Shown here in pieces: positions 7,001 through 15,600 of a stretch of 34,280 nucleotides of DNA (position 1 is its first letter; each line of letters starts with the position of its first letter). The notes under the pieces are model-generated. The model saw only the letters and a list, made by a program, of their open reading frames with translations, had not been told where the DNA came from and searched no databases. This DNA is from a virus, in IMG/VR virus record IMGVR_UViG_3300043803_000504, positions 1-34,280 of that record; one strand, 5' to 3'. The position numbers were made by a program, and so were the translations under genes.

Positions 7001-9196
7001 ATGCTCTCCAAGCTCAAATTCCAGCCCGGCATCAACCGTGACACGACGAGCTATGCCAATAGCGGCGGGTGGTTTGACTCGGATTTCATACGCTTCAGGA
7101 ACGGCCTCCCGGAGAAAATTGGCGGCTGGACGAAGATATATGCCAACCAGACAGCGCTGATCGGCAAGTGCCGCAAGCTGTATGGGTGGTCTAGCCTTGT
7201 CGGCACCAACTATCTTGCCATGCCGACCAACATCAAATTTTACGTTGATGATTCCTCGACCATAGTTGACATCACGCCCCTTCGGCGAACATCAAACCTT
7301 GGCTCAAATCCGATAGCGACGGTAAACGGTTCAAGCAACGTGACAATCACAGACGTTGCTCACGGGGCGATTGCCGGTGACTATATAACCGTGTCTGGCT
7401 CGTCGAATGTAAACGGTATACTTAGCACCGCCATCAATACGGAGCTAATCGTCCAGAACGTCGTGAACGCGAACGCCTATACCGTTACCACGACAGGCAC
7501 CGCAACATCAACTGGTTCTGGTGGCGGTTCAAGCGTATCGGTAGAATATCAGTTCCATCCCGGCATATCCACCAATGTTACGTTTGCAGGCTGGGGCAGT
7601 GGTCCGTGGGGTGGTGTATCTGGATCCTATGGCTGGGGATATGGCCCAGACAGCACCCTCTCAACGTACTACAGCGGCCTATGGACGGTGGACAACTATG
7701 GCGAGGACATGGTCGCCTGTCCGCGCGATCTCACCAACTATTACACCCTTGGATCAAATCCGCTTGACCTGACAAACGGCAGCAACGTCGTGACCGTCAC
7801 GCAGTTGAACCACGGCTTCTCGAATGGAAATGCAGTAATCATCGGTAATGTTTCTGTGGACATTGGCGGCGTCTCTGTTTCCGCCCTGAACGGAACGCAT
7901 ACAATTTCCGTTGTCAACGCGAATGCGTACACGTTCACCGTAACGAGCAACGCCACAACGACGGAGTCTGGCGGCACAGGATGCGAAGTTTACACATCAT
8001 CCATCGTCTATTGGGACATCACCGACACGGCCGGCCCCGCCGTCAGCTTTAGCAACCTTGGGTCCGTATACTCCAAGAAGTATTTGCCGTATGTCGCAAC
8101 TGAGATTTTGGTCTCCGACCAGAACAGGCAGATCATCGCTTTTGGTTGCAATCCATACGACGTTACGCAGACGCAGGACAAGATGACAATTCGCTGGTCT
8201 GATTCGTCCGATCCAACGAATTGGGATGCCGCAGACCTCACAACAACTGCTGGCGACAACAGGCTTTCTTCGGGGTCGTATATTGTCACAGCCGTCCAGA
8301 ACAGAGAGGAAATCCTGATCTGGACCGAAACATCGCTTTACACGATGACCTACATCGGTCCTCCTTATGGATACGGCTTCAACTATGTCGGGTCTTCCTT
8401 TGACATCATAGGTCCGAACGCAAAGATCGTCGCTGGCTCAGCCGCCTTCTGGATGGGGTCAAACAACTTCTACTCCTACAATGGACGCATTGAACCGCTA
8501 CCCTGCACGGTCAGGGATTACGTGTTCTTGGATCTGGACACCGACAACGGCGACAAGGTCTACTGTTCTGCCGACTCCGGCAACAACGAGATCATCTGGT
8601 TTTACCCGTCAAAGACGCAGTCCACAGAGGACGGGGTTGCCCCGGCTGATGTGGAGGTTGACCGTTATGTCGTTTACAACTACGCGGAAAACGCTTGGTA
8701 TTACGGAAGCCTTGCTCGCACAGCTTGGATTGATCGGACGGGCAGAACTACCCCCCGCGCCGTAAGCGTGGACGGATACCTGTACGCCCAAGAGTCCGGC
8801 TTCAACGATGGCAGCACCAACCCCGAAACGCCGATCAACGCATACATCCAGTCCAGCCCTGTAGAGATCGGGGAGGGCCAGAAATTCATGTTCGTGAACC
8901 GCATTATACCGGACCTCACGTTCAAGAACTCTACAGTGCATGACGGCGACGTGGAGCCGATTGTCAAATTCACGATCAGGCCGCAGGACTATCCGGGTTC
9001 CGCAATTGGCGCTGGTGATGAACGAAACGCCCAGAGGAGTTCCTCGGCAACCCTTGCCGTTAACAGGTTTACCGATCAGATGTTTACTCGCATCAGGGCA
9101 AGGTCCGTTGCTCTCCGGGTAGAGAGCGATGAACTCAATGTCGCTTGGCGTCTTGGGGTGCCGCGCCTTGACATGAGGGAGGATGGTCGTCGATGA
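7001..9196 (+). CDS. Probable tail nozzle / tail tubular protein B-like structural protein
   Basis: 731 residues. The N-terminus (KFQPGINRDTTSYANSGGWFD, FIRFRNGLPEKIGGWTK) is characteristic of a widespread podovirus structural protein placed functionally with T7 gp12/nozzle proteins. Two copies of a beta insert lie at about residues 100-178 and 250-330 (GSNPI...NGSSNVTIT...HG...ANAYTVT...GGG), separated by a Gly/Trp segment (AGWGSGPWGG). The rest (WSDSSDPTNWDAAD, VTAVQNREEILIWTETSLYTMTYIG, SFDIIGPNAKIVAGSAAFWMG) fits a beta-propeller-like body; the end (RFTDQMFTRIRARSVALRVESD) is also conserved. Overlaps the next gene by ATGA. Role by family and position; a structure search would test it. Confidence 0.7.
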   Translation: MLSKLKFQPGINRDTTSYANSGGWFDSDFIRFRNGLPEKIGGWTKIYANQTALIGKCRKLYGWSSLVGTNYLAMPTNIKFYVDDSSTIVDITPLRRTSNLGSNPIATVNGSSNVTITDVAHGAIAGDYITVSGSSNVNGILSTAINTELIVQNVVNANAYTVTTTGTATSTGSGGGSSVSVEYQFHPGISTNVTFAGWGSGPWGGVSGSYGWGYGPDSTLSTYYSGLWTVDNYGEDMVACPRDLTNYYTLGSNPLDLTNGSNVVTVTQLNHGFSNGNAVIIGNVSVDIGGVSVSALNGTHTISVVNANAYTFTVTSNATTTESGGTGCEVYTSSIVYWDITDTAGPAVSFSNLGSVYSKKYLPYVATEILVSDQNRQIIAFGCNPYDVTQTQDKMTIRWSDSSDPTNWDAADLTTTAGDNRLSSGSYIVTAVQNREEILIWTETSLYTMTYIGPPYGYGFNYVGSSFDIIGPNAKIVAGSAAFWMGSNNFYSYNGRIEPLPCTVRDYVFLDLDTDNGDKVYCSADSGNNEIIWFYPSKTQSTEDGVAPADVEVDRYVVYNYAENAWYYGSLARTAWIDRTGRTTPRAVSVDGYLYAQESGFNDGSTNPETPINAYIQSSPVEIGEGQKFMFVNRIIPDLTFKNSTVHDGDVEPIVKFTIRPQDYPGSAIGAGDERNAQRSSSATLAVNRFTDQMFTRIRARSVALRVESDELNVAWRLGVPRLDMREDGRR

Positions 9197-9453
9197 CGGG
9201 CACAAAATCTGCTCTTCCGCTGGCCACCAAGGACTACAGCCAAGAGTACATGAACAGGCTTATCAAACAGATTGAGATTAGCCTCCAGAAGCTCGACGCA
9301 ATCAGGCCGATAACTGTTGCTTCCGACCTTACAAATCAGGTCGCGGCATTTCCCATTTCTGGCCTGACAATCCAGAACATACCCACAACCTCAACCGGCC
9401 TTCCGTCTGGCAGTGTTTGGTCAGACGGCGGCATCTTGAAGATCGTGAGCTAA
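9193..9453 (+). CDS. Small conserved virion-region protein with LPSGSVW...GILKIV end
   Basis: 86 residues, start ATG at 9193 in a 4-base ATGA overlap with the nozzle gene stop. An N-terminal helix (YSQEYMNRLIKQIEISLQKLDAI) is followed by a short beta tail ending TTSTGLPSGSVWSDGGILKIVS. The TGLPSGS...GG.LKIV ending is common in small phage proteins in tail regions, so an attachment or trimer role is possible. Function unknown. One base separates its TAA from the next ATG. Confidence 0.6.
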   Translation: MTGTKSALPLATKDYSQEYMNRLIKQIEISLQKLDAIRPITVASDLTNQVAAFPISGLTIQNIPTTSTGLPSGSVWSDGGILKIVS

Positions 9454-9454
9454 T

Positions 9455-10150
9455 ATGTATTTCAACGGAATTCCACCAGCGTTTGGGCAGGCCCAATACA
9501 ACAATCCGCAGGACCTTATGAATAAGCCCGTTTTCGGTTATAATCAGGGTATTAGCGGCATTCAGTCAAACCAGCAATCACAGTGGTCGCCACCGCCGCA
9601 GCTTGGAAACATTGGCGGCTCTGGTCAGCCTCCGCAGCAGCAAAGCTCAAGCGTAAATTCCACCACAGGGGGTGCCGGTAGGCAAATTATGCCGCTCCAG
9701 TCCTACAGCAAGCCAATGGCCGGTCAGGCGATGGCGCGTGGAGGGGTTGTTAACCAGACCCTCGAAAAGGGTGGCGTGGTTGCTGGCGGCATTTCGGCCC
9801 TTCGTGGGCAGCACCCTAATCCGCGTCAGGCACTTGATCGCTATGATCGCATGTTCGGCAGGGATGCCACAGCAGAGCTTATCCGCGCCTACGCAGATGG
9901 AGGCGTTGTGTCCGGCCCCGGAAGCGGGGTCGCAGATTTGGTCCCCGGTTCAATTGATGGCCGAGAGGATGTCCGGATTGCGAGCGGCGAGTATGTTATT
10001 CCGGCGTGGGCTGTTGCCACACTTGGCGATGGTTCGACAGAGGCCGGTGCAAAAGTCCTAGACGCCATGGTCGCGCGTCTGAGAGAAGAAGGATCCGAGC
10101 TTATCAAGGGATCTGAACCCATCAACCCCAGCGAATTTCTTCCGGCGTAA
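9455..10150 (+). CDS. Virion-associated protein with GGVV motifs and GEYVIPAWAV domain
   Basis: 231 residues. The first 100 are Gln/Pro/Ser/Gly-rich and probably disordered. Three GG-V motifs follow (MARGGVVN, LEKGGVVAGG, YADGGVVSGPGSGVAD). The C-terminal domain (DGREDVRIASGEYVIPAWAVATLGDGSTEAGAKVLDAMVARLR) is a known pattern in phage tail and ejection genes: a GE(Y/F)V(I/V)P strand and a helix. It sits just before the two coiled-coil ejection-type proteins. No enzyme motif seen. Role inferred from context only. Confidence 0.65.
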   Translation: MYFNGIPPAFGQAQYNNPQDLMNKPVFGYNQGISGIQSNQQSQWSPPPQLGNIGGSGQPPQQQSSSVNSTTGGAGRQIMPLQSYSKPMAGQAMARGGVVNQTLEKGGVVAGGISALRGQHPNPRQALDRYDRMFGRDATAELIRAYADGGVVSGPGSGVADLVPGSIDGREDVRIASGEYVIPAWAVATLGDGSTEAGAKVLDAMVARLREEGSELIKGSEPINPSEFLPA

Positions 10151-10153
10151 AAA

Positions 10154-11386
10154 ATGGCAAAGACAGAAACAGGTAAATCGGTAGCCGACTACGTACAAAA
10201 CGTACTAGATCAGGCTCAAAGTGGCGGAAGCGCGGCCATTGAGGCTGGCTATCCGGGCTTGTCTAAATACACGATGGAGTACTTGCGTGGCCTCCCGGGG
10301 CTAGGCCAGTATGGCGATGCCGAGCAGCGCGAAGCACTTCGTCGCATGGGCGATATGTATCGCCAGTATGGTCAGGCTGGCCAGTACGACATGACAAATT
10401 TTGCCGACATCGGCAGGAAGTACGAGCGGGCCGGTGAGTATGATCCGACCAGCTACGCCAACCTACAGGATGCGTATCGCAGGCAGGGCAGATACGGCCC
10501 TACGGATTTCGCAGAAGCCGACTACACCACCAAAAACATCAAGCAGCGCATGTCTCCCTATGAGGAGCTTGTCGCAAAGCGGGCAACAGACCGCCTTCAG
10601 AAGCAGTACGATGAGGCGGCATCAAGCCGCGCCCTTGAAGCTGCTCGTGCGGGTTCCTTTGGTGGATCTGGTGCGGCAGTTGCCCAAGAGGTAGCCCGCC
10701 GCAATATGCAGGAGCAGATGGCGGATGTAAACGCTCAGAGCCTCCAGAACGCATACGAATCTGCCGTTGGTCTCTACGGCAAGGAGTTCGCCGACAACAT
10801 GGCGGCACAGCAGGCCGAGGAACAGTCACGTCAGTTTGGTGCCAACCTTGGTCTTCAGGGGCTTCAGGGCGCTATGGCTGCCCGTCAGGCTGGCGAAGCC
10901 TCAAGGCAGTTTGCATCTCAGGCTCAGTTTCAAGGGCTTCAGGGCCTTATGGGCGCACGTCAGGCCGAGGCTGGTCAGATTGCCGCCGCAAAGGAAGCGG
11001 AGCTTGCCGCCCTTCAGGGTCGCGCATCTTCTGCCCGTGAGCAGGCGCTCCTTGCGGAGCAGAAGAAGAACATGCAGCTTACGAACCTCGCGGCCCTTCA
11101 GGCTGGAGGAAATTTACAAGAGCAGTACAACTTGGCGCAGCGGTATTATCCGCTTCAGGTTTCGCAGATGCAGGCTGGCGTCTTGGGCGGCATGTCAGGC
11201 GGCTATCAGCCCGTGAAATCAATGGGCAATGATAAGCCATCTTGGCTCCAAAATGCCATCGGCCTCGGATCCGCCGTTGGTGGAATTCTTCAGGGCTTTG
11301 GTGGCTTCCGCAAGGGTGGCGTCGTCTATCGCGGTGGTGGCCTCGCCGATCTTGAACCCGAATACTACGATCAGTACGAGCGCTAA
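10154..11386 (+). CDS. Ejection/internal virion-like protein, Ala/Gln-rich coiled coil
   Basis: 410 residues. After a Tyr/Gly-rich N-terminal part with repeated RRMGDMYRQYG-, RKYERAGEYDPTSY- and RRQGRYGPTDF-like units, it carries a conserved block seen in podovirus ejection-type proteins: RMSPYEELVAKRATDRLQKQYD, ALEAARAGSFGGSGAAV, then ARRNMQEQMADVNAQSLQNAYE. Long Ala/Gln helices with repeats (EEQSRQFGANLGLQGLQGAM, GEASRQFASQAQFQGLQGLM) follow. The C-terminus has a hydrophobic Gly stretch (IGLGSAVGGILQGFGG) that could enter a membrane, then FRKGGVVYRGGG. Such proteins are packaged and leave the virion with the DNA. No SD is evident before ATG 10154; coupling to the upstream gene is likely. 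Confidence 0.65.
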   Translation: MAKTETGKSVADYVQNVLDQAQSGGSAAIEAGYPGLSKYTMEYLRGLPGLGQYGDAEQREALRRMGDMYRQYGQAGQYDMTNFADIGRKYERAGEYDPTSYANLQDAYRRQGRYGPTDFAEADYTTKNIKQRMSPYEELVAKRATDRLQKQYDEAASSRALEAARAGSFGGSGAAVAQEVARRNMQEQMADVNAQSLQNAYESAVGLYGKEFADNMAAQQAEEQSRQFGANLGLQGLQGAMAARQAGEASRQFASQAQFQGLQGLMGARQAEAGQIAAAKEAELAALQGRASSAREQALLAEQKKNMQLTNLAALQAGGNLQEQYNLAQRYYPLQVSQMQAGVLGGMSGGYQPVKSMGNDKPSWLQNAIGLGSAVGGILQGFGGFRKGGVVYRGGGLADLEPEYYDQYER

Positions 11387-11389
11387 AAA

Positions 11390-12622
11390 ATGCCCAACAT
11401 CATTGAACAGCAGGATCTCCTCAAGGGCCTTCCAGACGCTAGGCTCTCTATGCTCATGCAGAACCCGACGGGTGACATCCCGCCGTTCCTTGTCGCGGCA
11501 GAAGCACAGCGCCGTCAGTCCATTCGTGAGCAGTTCTCCGGTGGTCCGCAGGAGTCGGTTGTCGATACACTAACTAAGCAGCTTGCGAGTGTGCCGCAGA
11601 ATATTGAAGCCCCGATGCAGACGCCGCCCCAGATGCCGCCGCCTCAGATGCAGGCTGGCGTTGGCGCTCTTCAGCCGGGCATGCGCGATGGTGGAATGGT
11701 GCAGCGTTATCAGGACGGAAGCCTTGTTGAAAGGTATTACCGTTACGGTCCTCGTGGTGCTGGCGCTCCGATTACGCGCGTTGGGGAGACAAGCTTGACG
11801 AGCGGCATATACAATTTCCTTTTCCCGGGCGGTGAAGGGACAGCGCCGTCTGGCGATATACTTTCCGCTCCGACGGTGGAAGAACTCTCTCGGATATCAA
11901 CGCAACGCCGCGAGGCCGAGGCTGATGCTGGCCGCACGAGGGAACCGACAATGTATGGTATGACCGCCGCAGAGAGGCGGGGCATGCCGCTGTCCAGCCC
12001 TGCTGCGCCAGCCCAGAAGCCACGCGACGAAACCTCTGGTCAGGAAGACACGTCCGAAGAAAACCAATCATCCGCTCAAGAAGCCGCGCTTCGCAAAAGG
12101 CTTGAAGATCTCTACGGCCAGACTGGTGTGTCTGATTGGGAGAAGGCTCAGAAGTGGTTTGCTGCTGCGCAGGCCGCAATCAGGCCGGGACAGAGCAATT
12201 GGGAGGCTACCATAAATGCTCTTGCTGCGTTTGGTGGTGGTGCCGCAGAAGAGAGGGCGGCGGAACGTGAGGCGTTAATCGCCCGCGAGAAGGCTATGCT
12301 TGAATGGGATATGTCTCAGTACGACGCAGACCGGAAAGAAAGGGCGGCAATTGCCGCAGATACGCTTGCGTATAGGCGCGAACTTGATAAGATGAACATC
12401 CTGAGCCCGGCGGACGCCGTGAAGGGGTACGTTGAGGAATTGAAGCTTTTGGATGCCGAGCTTAACGCTGACATACCGCCGAGCGAAGATAGGCGGGCGC
12501 AAATACTTAGCGAAATGAACGGACTGAGGACGGCAATTGCGACCGTAAGAAAAGGCGTTGGTTACGGCGCTGGTGGCGTCAGCGACATGAACACAATGCG
12601 ACAACTTGCTGCCGGACAGTAA
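11390..12622 (+). CDS. Ejection-type virion protein with LLKGLPDARL...PTGDIPPFLV N-terminus
   Basis: 410 residues. The N-terminus (IIEQQDLLKGLPDARLSML, QNPTGDIPPFLVAAEAQRRQSIRE) is a signature I recognise from phage proteins just upstream of giant ejection proteins. A Pro/Met/Gln-rich linker leads to MRDGGMVQRYQDGS, a middle low-complexity acidic segment (ETSGQEDTSEENQSS), and a helical C-terminal half (NWEATINALAAFGGGAAEERAAEREALIAREKAM) with coiled-coil character. No enzyme motif. It lies three bases after its upstream neighbour and three before the giant gene, so the three are very likely one translation unit. Packaged role inferred. Confidence 0.65.
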   Translation: MPNIIEQQDLLKGLPDARLSMLMQNPTGDIPPFLVAAEAQRRQSIREQFSGGPQESVVDTLTKQLASVPQNIEAPMQTPPQMPPPQMQAGVGALQPGMRDGGMVQRYQDGSLVERYYRYGPRGAGAPITRVGETSLTSGIYNFLFPGGEGTAPSGDILSAPTVEELSRISTQRREAEADAGRTREPTMYGMTAAERRGMPLSSPAAPAQKPRDETSGQEDTSEENQSSAQEAALRKRLEDLYGQTGVSDWEKAQKWFAAAQAAIRPGQSNWEATINALAAFGGGAAEERAAEREALIAREKAMLEWDMSQYDADRKERAAIAADTLAYRRELDKMNILSPADAVKGYVEELKLLDAELNADIPPSEDRRAQILSEMNGLRTAIATVRKGVGYGAGGVSDMNTMRQLAAGQ

Positions 12623-12625
12623 CGA

Positions 12626-15600
12626 ATGGTCAAATCCGTATATGTCCCAGAGGCCGGTGGCATCATCGACTTCCCCGATGAGGCTACGCCGAAGGATATC
12701 GTTGCCTACGTAGACAGGGTTTACGGTGGCGTTGGTGCTGTTCCCACCGAACAGCCGACCGGCCCCGATGAATCCACTCTGCTTGGCCGTGCCGCATACG
12801 GATTTGCAACTGGCCTCACGGACATCCCAAGCGGTATTGCCGCCCTTGCCATGCCAGCCGAACAGGTGGCAAAAACAACGGCGGGCCGCTTCTCAGAGGA
12901 TGCCCGGAAATACCTTCAGGAAACATTCGGCATTGACCCGACCAAGGATCCGACTGCGGCACAACAGGCTGCGGAGGCTCTTGGTAGCGTCGGCTCCTTC
13001 CTTGTACCCGCAACCGGCGCTGCGAAGATTGCGGCGCTTGCTGGTCGGGGTGCCAAAATTGCTGGTGCTGCCGGTGCCGCCGCAGATGCTCTTGCGGCAC
13101 AGAGGGCGGCCAGATTGGCTGGCAGCGTAACTGCGGCAGGACAAGGTGTGGCCCTTGGTGCCGCGCAGCGAACACAAACAATTCAGCAGCAGCTTGCTTC
13201 CGGCATGGAGATTTCCCCGGAGGATCAGCTTGCCGCTCAGCGATTGGACGCCCTTATTGGCATTGCCGAGGCGGCCCCGCTTGAGCGGTTCTTCGGGCCT
13301 CTCACCCAGATACTCAGCAAGGTTCCCGCATCCAAGGCTCCCTTGGTTGAAAGGATCGTCAAGAGCCGTCTCTCGAAGATCACGAGAGCCGGTGTTGCGG
13401 AGGGTGCGCAGGAAGCCGCCTCCGGTATCGCCAACGATCTTGTTGAGTACGGCGTTTACAACCCCGACGTGGAGATTGGTCAGGACCTTCTCAGCAACGC
13501 GGGCACTGGCGCATTTGCTGGCTCCTTCGTTGAGGGTGTCATCCAGCTTGCCGCTGGCCGTAGGCTTCGTGGCGCTCGCCAGCTTCAGCAGGATATAGCG
13601 GCAGAGAAGCAGCAGAATGCCATTGCTGCCCGGCAAGGTCTGGTTTCTGATGCCGCAGAAAAGCTGCGGCAATACAACATCGACGGACCCGTGGAGGTTG
13701 TAGAGGACGAGATCGAGAATGTCCCGATCTTCTCTCTGAAGACGCCTGCCGGTAACGTGATTGGTGAATTTGCTGACCGCGACTCCCTGAATGAGGCGGT
13801 CGGCATCTACAATGCCAAGACTGGCGCGAAGGTGGAGATCCGCGAGCCCGCCAAGATCCCCGACATCTTTCCCGTCAAGATTGGCAAGAAGAAGTTCGAC
13901 AGCCTCGATGCCGTCAGGACGGAGCGCGACAACCTGATCTCTCGTATTCAGGCTGCCAAGGTCCTCGCCACAGATCCGATCCGCATCAAGGAGGGTGCCA
14001 GCAAGATTGGCGTCTCCGAGCCGTTATATCAGAAGAAGGCCCAAGACAACTTCGACAAGCTTGTCCGCGAGGTCGAGCCGCTTGAGGCATTTGTATTTAA
14101 TGCCCAGCCAACCCCGCCATCGGAGCCGGTCGGCGACGAGCTTGGCCCGGATCGCATCAAGGCTCTTCAGGGCCTAAAAATCGCCCCAACAGAGCCTCTT
14201 GCCGAAGCCTCTATGGAGCCCGTAGAAGCCGTTTCTGCCGTGGAGCCATCCCAGACCATCGGGGCCACAGAAACCGCTCCAGCGCCTTCTGGCGAAGGAA
14301 TTGCGGCCATTCCGGAGCCTCCGTCGGTCTCCGAGGAAATCACCGCCACAGGACCAACCCCAGTAGACACGACCGAGCAGAGCTTGTCTGCGGGGCCTCT
14401 ACCTGAAGTTGCGGCACCCAGAAAGCCGGTCAGGCAAATCGAGGCCGAAACCGTCACGCCGCGCGACTACACCCCAGAGCAGAAGGCTCTCGACCAGAAG
14501 GTGTACTCGGAGCTTCGCACGCGACTGTCCTCCATCGTTCCCGCCGAGGTTTCGCTGAAAGTTCGGGACGTGATCGACACCCAGCCCGGATACCTTGTCC
14601 GTGGCTTCGTCCGCTCTGACGGCACAGCCAACGACATGAAGGTCGTCGTCGAGATCGCGCAGGGCGTCATCGACCCGAGGCTCCCTGTCGAGGATAACAT
14701 CAAGGCCCTGATGGAGACCTTGAACCACGAAATCATTCACGTTGTCCGCCGCATGGGCCTGATCCGCCCTGCCGAGTGGAACATCCTCTCAAGGGCTGCC
14801 CGCTCCGCAAAGGTGCCGGGGAAGAAGTACACATACCTCGACAAGGCAGAGGCCGTGTATGCGCCCAACGGCGAGCCGATAACCCCCGAATATGCAGACC
14901 CCGAAGTTCTCCTCGAAGAAGCCGTCGCGGAGATGTACAAGGATTGGGTCATCAATCGGACTGCCCCGAAGAACACCGCAGGTCTCTTCAACCGCATCAC
15001 GGAATTCTTCCGCAGGATCTTCCGCACCCTGAAGTCGAATGCGCAGGAGGCTGTGTTTAAGCGTATTGAGTCCGGCGAAGTTGGAAAGAGAGAAGTGGCC
15101 CCCGTTGAGGTTGGGCAGCGCTTTTCTGCCAGCCCCCTGCCCGGTGGATCTCCGTTGTCTAGGAATTTAGAAGACAAGGAAAGCAGGGAATTTGGTCTCT
15201 ATCCCTACCTTAGAACTGCCGCCAGCAGGTACTACGATCACAAGCCAAAGATCACGGGAACCACCAATCCCAATAATGCCGCAGCCCAGATAGCAAACTT
15301 GGATCAGCTTTTAAGGGATCACCCGAACACCCTTGCAAGCGACAATGCTTGGGCCGATTACGCCGCCGACGCGCTTGGTAGGTCAGCCGATCCAAGCACC
15401 GGAGTTCCCCTTGCGCCATACAAGGCGGTCTTGTTCGCAAATAATCCACGGCTCATTGCCGATCAGATTGGCCGCATGACACCCGGGCAACTGAGGATGG
15501 CAGAAGAAGGGCTTTCGGCTGCGAAAGAATTTGAGCAAGCCTACAAAGATGGAACCGCCACCCCGGTACACACGGCCAAGCTTATTCTTTGGGGCATACT

